This document shows positions 41,422 through 50,776 of a stretch of 53,571 bases of DNA, in pieces. Each line of letters begins with the position of its first letter. Within the stretch, counting starts at the first letter, position 1. Position numbers and translations under genes: made by a program. The notes under the pieces are model-generated. The model made no database searches. It was not told the origin of the DNA and saw only the letters and a list, made by a program, of their open reading frames with translations. The stretch is from Bacteroidales bacterium (GTDB lineage Bacteria > Bacteroidota > Bacteroidia > Bacteroidales > Muribaculaceae). The stretch spans positions 1 to 53,571 of the forward strand of contig JAUNNJ010000006.1 of NCBI GenBank assembly GCA_030531495.1, in the 5' to 3' direction.

Positions 41422-44400
41422 TCAAGCATCTTCGGAAGAGAATGGTGGAGGTGTTTGAGCATCGGCGGGAGCATCATTTTGCTCTGAAGATTGCTGAGCT
41501 TCCTTCTCGGCTTCCATTGCAGCCTCTTCTGCTTCCTTCGCTACATTCTCTGCTTCCGCTGCAGCCTTTGCATCTTCTTCTGCCTTTCTTGCAGTCTCTT
41601 CTGCTTCTTTCGCAGCCTTTTCTGCTTCGGCTTTGCGCTTACGCTCTTCTGCCACTTCCTGCAATTGCTCGGTGCGGCTCTTCCAAGGGCGCTTGCCAAA
41701 GATAGCTTCTACATCGTCGGCGAAGATTACTTCCTTCTCCATCAATGCATCTACCACCTTGTGGTGCTCATCGGTGTGCGAAGCAATCAGTTGTTTAGCA
41801 CGCTCGTATTGCTCGTTGACGATGCGCGATGTTTCTTCATCAATCAATCGGGCACGCTCGTCGCTATATGGGCGTTGTCCGAGTTGACCTTGAGGATCGT
41901 AATATGAGATGTTTGGCATCTTTTCACTCATACCATAATACATCACCATGTTGCGGGCAATGCGTGTGGCCTGCTGCATATCATTGAGGGCACCAGTGCC
42001 GATAGTACCCAGGAATAATTCCTCGGCAGCACGGCCGCCCATAAAGGTACAAATCTTGTCGAGGAACGCCTGCTTGGTGTACCCTACCCTTTCCTCAGGG
42101 AGCAGGATATTCACACCCAATGCATGACCGCGAGGCACAACAGAAATCTTCACCAATGGCTCGGCATGCTCAAGCAGCCAGATGGCAGTGGTGTGGCCAG
42201 CTTCGTGAACGGCAGTTTCGTATACATCCTGACGAGTCATCAGCATCGACTTGTTTTCCAATCCCATGGTCACCTTATCGATAGCCTCATTGAAGTCAGC
42301 CATCGTCACAGCATCATGATTTTGGCGAGCTGCGATAATAGCAGCCTCATTACAAACATTGGCAATTTCCGCACCGCTCATGCCAGTGGTCTGGCGCGCA
42401 AGTTGGTTCAAGTCGACAGACTCATCCACTTTTACCTTCTTCAAATGCACCTTAAAGATGGCTTCGCGGTCGGAGAGTGCTGGAAGAGTGACATGCACCT
42501 TACGGTCGAATCGACCTGGACGAAGCAGCGCATCGTCGAGAATGTCTTCGCGGTTGGTGGCAGCCAATACGATTACGCCACTTGCACCGTCGATGCCATC
42601 CATTTCTGTGAGCAGCTGGTTGAGCGTCTGGTCGTGTTCGCTATTGAAACCTTCATTGCTACGCTTTGTGCCAACGGCATCAATTTCGTCGATAAACACC
42701 ACACATGGAGCCTTTTCCTTGGCTTCAGCAAAAAGCTCACGGACACGAGAAGCACCCACACCCACAAACTTCTCAACAAACTGAGAACCAGAGCGGGAGA
42801 AGAATGGAACATTAGCTTCGCCAGCCACAGCCCTTGCGAGCATGGTCTTACCCGTTCCTGGAGGACCCACGAGCAAAGCGCCCTTAGGCACTCTACCGCC
42901 AAGACGACTATATTTATCTGGGTTTTTGAGGAAGTCGACAATTTCAGTCACTTCCTGCTTGGCTTCTTCCATGCCAGCCACATCATCGAACTTGATAGAG
43001 CCCACTTCGCTTTGCTTGTCTTCCAATCCCTTGCGGATGTTGTCGATAGCCATCACAAAATATTGGCGAGTGACGGTTTCCTCATCCTTGGTAGTGGCAT
43101 TGAGAGTGGCATCGTTGCACACCTTGGCAATGTCGGCACCACTGAAGCCCGAAGTGATTTGTGCCAAGTCGGTCACATCAATGTCTTCGCCCACCTTCAC
43201 ATCTTTCAGGTAAAGACGGAAGATTTCGGCTCTTTCTTCTGGATTTGGCTGAGCCACATAAATATGGCGATCGAGACGACCTGGGCGCAAAAGCGACTTG
43301 TCGAGCGAATCCTGGTTGTTGCAAGCAGCGAGCACAATCACACCGCTGTTGTTGCCCATGCCATCCATCTCCACAAGCAATTGCGACAAAGCAGGCGTGC
43401 GACTCTGGTCGGCCATCACCTCGCTACGCTTAGCGCCAATGGCCTCAATCTCATCGATAAACACCACACATGGCGACTTTTCGCGAGCCTCCTTGAAGAT
43501 GGCATGGAGGCGAGCGATTGGGTCGGCATACGGATTAGCCAAATCAGGGCCTGTAACCGACACGAATGGCACATCAGCGCCGTTTGCCACAGCCTTTGCG
43601 AGCAGCGTCTTACCAGTGCCGGTAGGACCCGACAACAGAACGCCACGAGGTATTTTAGCGCCAAGGCGAGTATAGTAGTCGGGGCGCTTCAAGAAATCAA
43701 CGATTTCAAGCATCTTACCCTTCGATTTCTTCACGCCAGCCACGTCATCGAAAGTGACAGTATTGGCCAACTTGGTTTCGAAATCAAGCCCTTTACGCAC
43801 CTTCTCAATCGAATTCATCAGGTGCTCTTGGGTGACGATATCGCTATATTGCGAAGCAGCCTGAAGTGCTGCATCGTTGCACACATTGGCGATTTCTGCG
43901 GCACTGAAGCCCGACGACCTGCGCGCCAGTTCCTCCACATCCACCTTTTCGATATCAATAGAGATGCGGTTGAGATAGAGGTTATAGAGTTCAATTCGGT
44001 CGTCCTTCTCAGGGAAGCCAACATAGATTTGGCGGTCGAAACGACCTGGACGAATCAGCGCAGAGTCGATGAGCTCGACACGGTTGGTAGCACCCATCAC
44101 AATCACGCCATTGTTAGTTCCGTAGCCATCCATTTCAGCCAGCAACTGATTGAGTGTGATTTCACGCTCACCATTACGGTTGGAGCGGCTACCGATAGCA
44201 TCAATTTCATCGATAAAGATAATGCAAGGCGACTTTTCCTTCGCATTGCGGAAAAGTTCACGCACACGGCTCACACCCGATCCCATGAATTCGCCTTGGA
44301 ATTCAGCTGCGCTGGTCGAGAAGAAAGGCACATTGGCTTCGCCAGCCACAGCCTTTGCGAGCATCGTCTTACCCGAACCTGGAGGTCCCACAAGGAGCAC

Positions 44401-45840
44401 ACCACGAGGAATCACACCGCCTAAACGGGTGAATTGCTCAGGATTATGGAGGAAGTTGATAATTTCACGCACTTCACGCTTAGGGCGCTTCATGCCAGCG
44501 ATATCATCGAATGTTACGGTATCGGTCATGCGTGTAGGCTTGTCGAGCTGACGAGTCACGCGGTCGATTGCAGCCACGAAATCGGGCTGTTGCACAGCCT
44601 TCTTACCTTGACGGGCAGCCAAGAGCGAAGCCTCATTGCATATGTTGGCAATATCCGCCCCCGAAAGACCGGCAGTCATGCGTGCCAATTTGTCAAGGTC
44701 GACACTGCCGTCGCACTTCACCTTCTTCAAATGCACCTTGAAGATGCCCACGCGGTCGTCGAGCGAAGGGTTGCCCATATAGATTTGGCGGTCGAAACGA
44801 CCTGCACGCAAGAGCGCCTTGTCGAGCACATCTGCACGGTTGGTGGCAGCCAGCACGATGATGCCGCTATTGTTGCCAAAGCCGTCCATCTCAGTGAGCA
44901 ACTGATTGAGTGTGTTTTCGCGCTCATCGTTGCGAGAGAATTCGTTTTTCACGCTACGAGCACGGCCAATAGCATCAATTTCATCAATAAAAATGATGCA
45001 AGGCGACTTGTCTTTGGCCTGTTGGAAAAGGTCGCGAACACGAGATGCGCCAACGCCTACAAACATTTCCACAAAGTCGCTACCGGACATAGAGAAGAAA
45101 GGCACATTGGCTTCGCCAGCCACAGCCTTTGCGAGGAGCGTCTTACCTGTTCCTGGAGGGCCCACAAGGAGCACACCTTTTGGTATGGTACCGCCGAGTT
45201 CGGTGTAGCGCTTTGGATTCTTAAGGAATTCCACTACTTCGCTCACCTCCTTCTTTTCGCGTTCCATACCTGCCACATCGGCAAATGTCACATCTTTATC
45301 CTTGTCCTTGTTGTGGAGTTTCGCACGCGATTTGCCCACGCTGAACACACCGCCGCCACCACCGCCGCCCATACGGCGCATGATGAATATCCAGAACATC
45401 ACAATAAGCAACAGTGGGCCAAACGACCAGAAGATGCTTGAGAACGAGCTATGACGGTCGTATTCCACCTTGCCATTGAACACGCCAGCCTTACGCCAAG
45501 CATCGACGCGGTCTTCAAACTTGTCGGCACTTGGGATTGTGGCAGTGATTACAGCTTTGTTGCCGGGTGTTGGTTGGAAGTCCTTTCCCATCACCTGCTT
45601 AGCGTAGGCATCGGTAACTTCCGCTTCAGCCTCGCCTTGGTTGGCGTGCACCACGATGTGGCTAACCGCCTTTTTCTGTACCCACCCTTCAAAGTCGGTC
45701 CATGTCATTTCCTTCTTAGAAGAGCCTTCACCGGTGTAGTAAATGCCGATGAGCACCATAAAAATAAGTGCATACAGCCAGTAGATGTTGAATTTTAATC
45801 CCCCACCCGACTTGTTATCTTTGTTTCCGAATAATTTCAT
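41422..45840 (-). CDS. ftsH: Giant FtsH-type membrane protease with four tandem AAA+ modules
   Basis: 1472 residues in one frame; ordinary FtsH is about 650-700. Order: TM1 about 17-36; periplasmic domain about 37-130; TM2 about 131-154; Gly-rich linker; four AAA modules; M41 protease; tail. Walker A sits at 227-234 (GPPGTGKT), 485-492 (GPPGSGKT), 738-745 (GPTGTGKT) and 992-999 (GPPGTGKT), a period of about 255. Walker B acids are E287, E545, E797 (DEIEA) and E1052. Arg fingers (RxGR[FL]DR) are present in all four. Pore loops are FVG in modules 1 and 4 and FMG in module 2; module 3 has PYAD instead. The zinc site is HEAGH (1212-1216) with D1287. The Ala/Glu/Lys coiled coil is about 1391-1455. 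It follows rsfS by 44 bases, the usual genomic neighbour. The modules differ from one another, so this is not a recent duplication or a simple assembly repeat. Confidence 0.95.
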   Translation of the reverse strand: MKLFGNKDNKSGGGLKFNIYWLYALIFMVLIGIYYTGEGSSKKEMTWTDFEGWVQKKAVSHIVVHANQGEAEAEVTDAYAKQVMGKDFQPTPGNKAVITATIPSADKFEDRVDAWRKAGVFNGKVEYDRHSSFSSIFWSFGPLLLIVMFWIFIMRRMGGGGGGGVFSVGKSRAKLHNKDKDKDVTFADVAGMEREKKEVSEVVEFLKNPKRYTELGGTIPKGVLLVGPPGTGKTLLAKAVAGEANVPFFSMSGSDFVEMFVGVGASRVRDLFQQAKDKSPCIIFIDEIDAIGRARSVKNEFSRNDERENTLNQLLTEMDGFGNNSGIIVLAATNRADVLDKALLRAGRFDRQIYMGNPSLDDRVGIFKVHLKKVKCDGSVDLDKLARMTAGLSGADIANICNEASLLAARQGKKAVQQPDFVAAIDRVTRQLDKPTRMTDTVTFDDIAGMKRPKREVREIINFLHNPEQFTRLGGVIPRGVLLVGPPGSGKTMLAKAVAGEANVPFFSTSAAEFQGEFMGSGVSRVRELFRNAKEKSPCIIFIDEIDAIGSRSNRNGEREITLNQLLAEMDGYGTNNGVIVMGATNRVELIDSALIRPGRFDRQIYVGFPEKDDRIELYNLYLNRISIDIEKVDVEELARRSSGFSAAEIANVCNDAALQAASQYSDIVTQEHLMNSIEKVRKGLDFETKLANTVTFDDVAGVKKSKGKMLEIVDFLKRPDYYTRLGAKIPRGVLLSGPTGTGKTLLAKAVANGADVPFVSVTGPDLANPYADPIARLHAIFKEAREKSPCVVFIDEIEAIGAKRSEVMADQSRTPALSQLLVEMDGMGNNSGVIVLAACNNQDSLDKSLLRPGRLDRHIYVAQPNPEERAEIFRLYLKDVKVGEDIDVTDLAQITSGFSGADIAKVCNDATLNATTKDEETVTRQYFVMAIDNIRKGLEDKQSEVGSIKFDDVAGMEEAKQEVTEIVDFLKNPDKYSRLGGRVPKGALLVGPPGTGKTMLARAVAGEANVPFFSRSGSQFVEKFVGVGASRVRELFAEAKEKAPCVVFIDEIDAVGTKRSNEGFNSEHDQTLNQLLTEMDGIDGASGVIVLAATNREDILDDALLRPGRFDRKVHVTLPALSDREAIFKVHLKKVKVDESVDLNQLARQTTGMSGAEIANVCNEAAIIAARQNHDAVTMADFNEAIDKVTMGLENKSMLMTRQDVYETAVHEAGHTTAIWLLEHAEPLVKISVVPRGHALGVNILLPEERVGYTKQAFLDKICTFMGGRAAEELFLGTIGTGALNDMQQATRIARNMVMYYGMSEKMPNISYYDPQGQLGQRPYSDERARLIDEETSRIVNEQYERAKQLIASHTDEHHKVVDALMEKEVIFADDVEAIFGKRPWKSRTEQLQEVAEERKRKAEAEKAAKEAEETARKAEEDAKAAAEAENVAKEAEEAAMEAEKEAQQSSEQNDAPADAQTPPPFSSEDA

Positions 45841-45884
45841 TTACTTAAAGATATCAGATTTATTATGTTGCTTACTGTAAGTGA

Positions 45885-46244
45885 TTAGTAAATATCCTCA
45901 ATTTCATTGAGCACTGCATCGGCCCACAGTTCTTCCAATCGATAGCGTTCACGGTATTCAGGAAGGAACACATGCACATACACATTGCCATAGTCGAGCA
46001 CAATCCATTGTGAATTTTGGTAACCATCGTAGTTGAAAGGTCGAGTGCCGAGTTTCTCTTCCACATACTCCCGAATACTGTCGGCAACGGCATCGACCTG
46101 CATAGTGCTATTGCCCGTGCAAATCACGAAATCGCCCGTAGATGCACTTTCAATATCACTCATGTCGACATGTACGATTTGGTGCGCCTTCTTCTCTTGG
46201 GCACCTTCAATAATGGCTTGTATTAATTCTTTGTTTTCAGTCAT
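45885..46244 (-). CDS. rsfS: Ribosome silencing factor RsfS
   Basis: A 119-residue RsfS/Iojap protein that binds ribosomal protein uL14 and blocks 50S-30S joining. Hallmarks are DMSDIESASTGDFVICTGNS, VDAVADSI and NSQWIVLDYGNVYVHVF with an acidic LEELWADA end. It is the first gene of the rsfS-ftsH unit. A TAACTTTG box (46346-46353, minus) may be its -7. Confidence 0.95.
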   Translation of the reverse strand: MTENKELIQAIIEGAQEKKAHQIVHVDMSDIESASTGDFVICTGNSTMQVDAVADSIREYVEEKLGTRPFNYDGYQNSQWIVLDYGNVYVHVFLPEYRERYRLEELWADAVLNEIEDIY

Positions 46245-47076
46245 TTATTTATTTTTTGTAATTTCTAATGTTTAAAATATTGTAACTGCAAAAAATGTGC
46301 CAAAAGTGTTTGCTCCGAATATGGCAGATTTTCCACATTAAGATACAAAGTTACTCCAAATTGCTCGCAGTGAAAAATTCTAACCCAAAAAAGTGATTAA
46401 ACCAGACATTTATTAAGCCTATTAAGCCTTGACCGATTCATTTCCCCGCCCCAAGGCAACATGTAGCGAAGACGAGGAAAAGTGGTCGTCAAAAATCACG
46501 AGAGCATATGCCCACTATTTGCAGGTATTGACTGATAACCCCTACCAAAAGGGTCGACAGCGATGTTGACTCTTTTTTGTTTCTACCTCTCCTTCTCATC
46601 GCGATCACCAAAAACACCCGAAACACCCGAAACACCATTTTTTAGTTCTGTTTTGGACCAAAAACCGCCATTTTCTTGGTCCATATCGGAAGTAGAAGCA
46701 ATTGCTCGGGGGTTAAGGAAGTTAAGAAGTTATCGCCTGCGTCGCTCAGAAGTTAAGACGATACCAATAGGTCAATACGTAAAAGAACTCTGGTGCGAAG
46801 ATAGAACATCTTCCATCGGTGAACAATGACAAAAAGGTGTGTTAGATGTTGGATACAGGGGGTTAGCCTTCCGAGGGGCGGGGCTCGGGAATTATCGTGA
46901 TGTACTTTCTGTGTACAACTTTTTTCTACAATTGTATTATTTTACTCGCGCGCACAAAAAACAGGGCATCCGCCTCATCGCTTGGGATGATAGCGGATGC
47001 CTATTGCTTTATTGGCAGCCTTCATGGGGCTTATTATAACTCGCGATGAAGGCGTGGAATTTCTGAATTGACAAGA
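46245..47076. other. 832-base gene-free region with short tandem repeats
   Basis: No credible gene. It holds a candidate rsfS -7 box (46346-46353, minus); two adjacent copies of ATTAAGCCT (46412-46429); 2.8 copies of a 9-mer AAACACCCG (46612-46636); an inverted pair GGACCAA/TTGGTCC (about 46655-46682); and GAAGTTAAG repeats (about 46717-46756). The pepD terminator is at 46953-47001. Open frames across it are low-complexity. Confidence 0.55.
46953..47001 (-). terminator. pepD terminator
   Basis: GGCATCCGC (46965-46973) pairs with GCGGATGCC (46993-47001), with an inner TCATC/GATGA pair. An A-run on the left gives Ts on the minus strand. It sits 76 bases past the stop. Confidence 0.8.
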
Positions 47077-48537
47077 TTACTTGTCGGCTGCGATAGCGTT
47101 GAGGAGGGCTACAGTGAAATCCCAACCCTTTTGAACAGCAGGGATGTGGCAGCGTTCGCGTGGAGAGTGAACATCTTGCAAAGTTGGACCGAATGAAATC
47201 ATTTCCATATCTGGGCGAACTTTCAAGAACAAACCACATTCGAGGCCAGCGTGGATAGCTTCAACCTTAGGTTCTACACCGTAGAGTCCCTTCCATTGAG
47301 CTACAGCAAGCTTAAGGAGTTGGCTTTCTGCGTTAGGAGCCCAACCTTGGTAGCTACCTTCGCTCTTCACTTCCTTAGCACCTGCGAGGGTGAAGAGAGC
47401 TTCGATTTGGAGAGCGAGTTCGTCCTTAGCGCTTTCAGTAGATGAGCGGCTGAAGAATTCGAGGTAGATATCGTTTTCGTTGGTCTTCACGCTTGCAAAG
47501 TTGGTAGAAGTTTCTACGAGTCCTTCCACTTCTTGGCTCATGTAGTAAACACCGTGTTGAGCTGCGAAGCAAGCAGCCACGAGGCGCTTAGCAGTGCAAG
47601 CATCGATAACAGTTGCAGGAGCGTCGACGCTTTCTACAGTGATTTCCACATTAGGCTCTGGGCGCTTGTATTCAAACTTGATGTCGGCAGCGAGAGTGTT
47701 AACCACTGTTGCGAGAGTTTCCTTGTCTTCTGCCTTTACACCTACCACAGCCACTGCGTCGCGAGCGATTGCATTGTGAAGGTTACCAGCGTTGAAGCTT
47801 GCGAGTTTGTATTCAATCTTGCCGCCGAGCACGTAGAGGATACGGGCCATTTGCTTGGTAGCGCTTGCCAAACCCTTGTGGATGTCGCAGCCAGAGTGAC
47901 CACCCATCATCTTACCAATCTTGATAGCGAAGTAAGTGAGGTCGGCAGGAGCAGCTTCAGGCTTGTAGTCGAACACTACAGGAGTAACCACACCACCAGC
48001 GCAACCGATAGTGATAACACCGTCGTCTTCGCTGTCGAGGTTGAACAAGTAGTCGCCCACGAGCATATCTGCTTGAATGTTGCTTGCACCGGTAAGACCT
48101 GTTTCTTCGTCAACGGTTGCGAGGGCTTCCATAGCGCCGCACTTGATATCAGGGTCGGTGAGCGCAGCCAGAGCGATAGCCAAACCGATACCGTCGTCGG
48201 CACCGAGCGTGGTGTCGTTGGCGTAAACCCATTCACCTTCCACGCGAGTTTCGAGTGGATCGGTGTCGAAGTTATGATTAGATGTAGGAAGTTTTTCAGC
48301 TACCATATCCATGTGACCTTGGAGCACTACCCCTTTTGCATTTTCAAAACCAGGAGCAGCTGGACGGAACATAGCCACATTACCAACCTCGTCGACCTTG
48401 TATTCAAGGTTGTTTTCCTTTGCGAAATCAACGAGCCAAGCACGAATTTTATCAAGGTTGCCAGAAGGACGTGGCACCTTAGTCATCGCGTCGAAAATTT
48501 GCCATACGCGAGCGGGTTTTAAATCTTTTACTTCCAT
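47077..48537 (-). CDS. pepD: Aminoacyl-histidine dipeptidase (peptidase D, M20C)
   Basis: A 486-residue cytosolic Zn dipeptidase. Zinc and catalytic residues visible: GHMDMV (H75, D77), LGADDGIG (D114/D115), DEETGLTGA (E144/E145) and the later C-terminal metal His in HAGLECG. The lid domain lies between about 210 and 385. Length is typical. It is divergent from the small membrane peptide gene at 48706. Confidence 0.94.
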   Translation of the reverse strand: MEVKDLKPARVWQIFDAMTKVPRPSGNLDKIRAWLVDFAKENNLEYKVDEVGNVAMFRPAAPGFENAKGVVLQGHMDMVAEKLPTSNHNFDTDPLETRVEGEWVYANDTTLGADDGIGLAIALAALTDPDIKCGAMEALATVDEETGLTGASNIQADMLVGDYLFNLDSEDDGVITIGCAGGVVTPVVFDYKPEAAPADLTYFAIKIGKMMGGHSGCDIHKGLASATKQMARILYVLGGKIEYKLASFNAGNLHNAIARDAVAVVGVKAEDKETLATVVNTLAADIKFEYKRPEPNVEITVESVDAPATVIDACTAKRLVAACFAAQHGVYYMSQEVEGLVETSTNFASVKTNENDIYLEFFSRSSTESAKDELALQIEALFTLAGAKEVKSEGSYQGWAPNAESQLLKLAVAQWKGLYGVEPKVEAIHAGLECGLFLKVRPDMEMISFGPTLQDVHSPRERCHIPAVQKGWDFTVALLNAIAADK

Positions 48538-48673
48538 AATAATGTTTAATCGTTTATATAAAAAAATGTTAGTTATCGTTTCTTGTAGAAAATTTTTGTT
48601 AAAACGGTAGGATTACACTCGTAAAGTTACAAAATTTATTTGAAATATGGGTCAAAATGTCGCAAACCTTTTC

Positions 48674-48681
48674 TATATTTG
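48674..48681 (+). promoter_or_regulatory. Promoter of the small peptide / OmpH unit
   Basis: TATATTTG (-7 type), 24 bases before the GTG start at 48706. Confidence 0.5.
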
Positions 48682-48705
48682 CACATAATTTAGAAAAAAG
48701 CAAAA

Positions 48706-48876
48706 GTGAAGCTCGTTTTAGTGATTATTGCATTGGTAGGCATCGCCGTGATGCTGCTGGGGGTGAGAATCTTTTTCGTGAAAGGAGGAAAGTTTCCCAA
48801 CACCCATATCCACAGCAATAAGCACATGAGAGAACGCGGCATCACTTGCGCGCAAGACAAGGAATTTTATAAATAA
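48706..48876 (+). CDS. Conserved 56-residue membrane peptide, GTG start
   Basis: Reads (M)KLVLVIIALVGIAVMLLGVR, then FFVKGGKFPNTHIHSN and RERGITCAQDKEFYK. One N-terminal membrane helix (about 3-22) is followed by a short basic/His tail with the GKFPNTHI and RGITCA motifs. I recall this as a recurrent small conserved Bacteroidales protein of unknown function. No ATG is available, so GTG is the start. It ends 16 bases before the OmpH-like lipoprotein gene and is probably co-transcribed with it. Confidence 0.75.
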   Translation: MKLVLVIIALVGIAVMLLGVRIFFVKGGKFPNTHIHSNKHMRERGITCAQDKEFYK

Positions 48877-48892
48877 TTACTCATACAAGAAA

Positions 48893-49525
48893 ATGAACTT
48901 TTTAAACAAAATCTCTAAATTCGCTTTAGTAGCATTGGCGATGGTGGCTATAGTGGCTTGCCAAAAGAGCGAAGAAAAGGCACCAGCATCTGCCAACATG
49001 CCAAAACAAGCAAATGAAAACATGACTATCCGTTATGTTGATGCCGACACACTTTTGAAATTCTACAACCTCGCAAAGGATTTTAACGAATCTGCAACTC
49101 GTATGCAAAACCAACTTGACGCTCTGCAAAAGACTCAAGAAGACAAGATTCGCAACTTGCAAGCAAGTTTTGCACAGAAGGAAAAGAACAATGTGTATGC
49201 CACAAATCCTCAACAAGCGCAAGCCGACCAAGCTGCTTACCAAAATGCAATGAACGCTGCACAAAAGGCAATTGCCGAAAAGCAAGAAGAAATTGCTAAG
49301 GTATTGGAAGACAACCAAAAGGAGCTCAACGACAAAATCAGCAAATTCCTTGAAGAATATGCAAAAGAAAAGGGTTACGACATGATTTTGAACAAGGCTG
49401 CTACATTCTATGTGGATCCTAAATTTGACGTGACCAGCGACGTGGTTGAACAACTCAACAAGCAATACACCAAGGTGGCTAAGCCAAAGGACACCAAGGA
49501 AGAAGCTCCTAAAAAAGACAAATAA
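48893..49525 (+). CDS. OmpH/Skp-like lipoprotein
   Basis: A 210-residue lipoprotein (lipobox VAIVAC, C23). After an Ala-rich linker, IRYVDADTLLKFYNLA starts the Skp/OmpH fold. A long Gln/Lys/Ala-rich coiled coil (about 70-150) and AKEKGYDMILNKAATFYVDP follow, typical of the family's C-terminal strand. OmpH-like proteins are periplasmic chaperones for outer-membrane proteins. Here it is lipid-anchored, with a charged tail (EEAPKKDK). Confidence 0.87.
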   Translation: MNFLNKISKFALVALAMVAIVACQKSEEKAPASANMPKQANENMTIRYVDADTLLKFYNLAKDFNESATRMQNQLDALQKTQEDKIRNLQASFAQKEKNNVYATNPQQAQADQAAYQNAMNAAQKAIAEKQEEIAKVLEDNQKELNDKISKFLEEYAKEKGYDMILNKAATFYVDPKFDVTSDVVEQLNKQYTKVAKPKDTKEEAPKKDK

Positions 49526-49547
49526 TCATTCACATAAGTGATGAATT

Positions 49548-49580
49548 AAGCGCGGCCTCTGCAGGTCGCGCTTATTATTT
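49548..49580 (+). terminator. Terminator of the OmpH-like gene
   Basis: AAGCGCGgCC (49548-49557) pairs with GGtCGCGCTT (49564-49573), followed by a T-rich tract. Confidence 0.82.
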
Positions 49581-49755
49581 TCAGATTCTGCTGGCCACAT
49601 ACCTGTGCTCATTTGGTTTTTGTCTTTTCTTAGAGGCAACAGATCTACGAGTCAACGAGTTTATTTCGGGTTTTGTATTGCAAATACGGGGATTTGCGAG
49701 TTTAACCTGGCTGGGGCATTTCCCTTGATAGGGAAATACGGGTGAGCAATAAGAG

Positions 49756-50688
49756 TTAGCGGGTGTAGTCGGTGCGGTATTTGTCGGTTTCGATGTAGAT
49801 GAAGATGTTGTAGGCAGGGAAAGATGCACGCATATTGCGCTCAATGTCGTTGATTAATTCTGCCGACTGCAGTTCAAATTCGCTCTTCACATCAATCTTT
49901 GCCGTAACGAGAATGTCGGTAGGACTTAGATGAATGGTTTTGATATTGATTAGTTGTGAAATCTCTTTGCGGTCGAACGATTGCTTGATGATGGTTAAAT
50001 CCTTTTCAGTGACGCTCTCGCCTATCAGCAATCCATAGAATTCGCGCGCAAGGAACAAGGCTGCCACACAAAGCAACAAGCCGATGCACACGCCAGAGAG
50101 GGCATCGAAGAACGGATTGCCAGTGATATAGCTGATTATAGTGCCTGCCAAAGCTATCAGCAAACCTACTACAGCGCAACTGTCTTCAGCAAAAATGATG
50201 ATAATCTCGCTGTGACGACTGTCGCGAAGGAAGTGGAACAATGGTTGATGGTCGGTGTTCAGTTCGCGGATTTCCTTGAAAGCAACACTAAGGCTGAAGC
50301 ATTCCACCACCAGACCAAACAGCAATATGCCTACCACAAGCCAGATGCTCCCCACTTCGTGCTCGGGATGGAAAAGCTTTTCAGTGGCTTCCATGATACC
50401 CAATGCACCGCCGGCGAAAAACAGCATCATCGCCACCACCAGACTATAGAAATACTTTGCACGAGCCTGCCCAAACGGGTGGCGTTCTGTAATTTCTTTG
50501 CCGGCTTGCTTATCGCCAACGAGCAGCAGCAACTCATTGCCGCAGTCGACCACGCTGTGGATGGATTCGTTGAGCATAGCCACTGAGCCCGAAATCGCAA
50601 AGCCCACAAACTTTGATATCGCTACAAGAATATTTGCGCCTAAAGCAGCGATTACGCTCATCATGCCGCCTTTGTTCTCTTTTTCCAT
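49756..50688 (-). CDS. Cation diffusion facilitator (CDF) metal transporter
   Basis: A 310-residue inner-membrane antiporter exporting divalent metals. Six hydrophobic helices fill about 1-215. The TM2 metal motif HxxxD is ESIHSVVDCGNE (H44, D48). TM5 carries FAEDSCAVVG, the ED-containing variant of the ZnT9-like branch. A cytosolic C-terminal domain (about 220-310) is present. RHPFGQARAKYFYSLV between TM2 and TM3 is family-typical. Metal specificity cannot be read from sequence. The gene shares no operon with its neighbours; a terminator (50706-50742) lies between it and hflX. Confidence 0.9.
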   Translation of the reverse strand: MEKENKGGMMSVIAALGANILVAISKFVGFAISGSVAMLNESIHSVVDCGNELLLLVGDKQAGKEITERHPFGQARAKYFYSLVVAMMLFFAGGALGIMEATEKLFHPEHEVGSIWLVVGILLFGLVVECFSLSVAFKEIRELNTDHQPLFHFLRDSRHSEIIIIFAEDSCAVVGLLIALAGTIISYITGNPFFDALSGVCIGLLLCVAALFLAREFYGLLIGESVTEKDLTIIKQSFDRKEISQLINIKTIHLSPTDILVTAKIDVKSEFELQSAELINDIERNMRASFPAYNIFIYIETDKYRTDYTR

Positions 50689-50705
50689 ATATCTTTTTGG
50701 GGAGA

Positions 50706-50742
50706 AAATTGGCTAAAAAGAACCGTCCCCTTTAGCCAATTT
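50706..50742 (-). terminator. hflX terminator
   Basis: A perfect 12-bp stem, AAATTGGCTAAA (50706-50717) with TTTAGCCAATTT (50731-50742), T-rich on both strands. It lies past the hflX stop. Confidence 0.85.
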
Positions 50743-50776
50743 ATTTTTTATTTGGTTGAATTTCATGCTTTTACCA

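Noticed and set aside
42124-44424. A 766-codon open frame on the plus strand, antisense to ftsH
   Set aside because: It lies fully opposite the four AAA modules and mirrors their codon bias. The translation has no domain cues, so it is an antisense shadow.
41422-45840. The four AAA modules as a tandem-repeat assembly error
   Set aside because: The modules differ clearly from each other in P-loop, Walker B, pore loop and linker, and the frame is uninterrupted. A mis-join of identical repeats would not give this. Long reads should still confirm it.
46563-46829. 88-codon open frame in the rsfS/pepD spacer
   Set aside because: The translation is low-complexity and is built from the 9-mer tandem repeat. 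No homology cue.
49718-49737. Hairpin ATTTCCC/GGGAAAT as the CDF gene terminator
   Set aside because: No T-run follows on the minus strand, so I do not call it a terminator.
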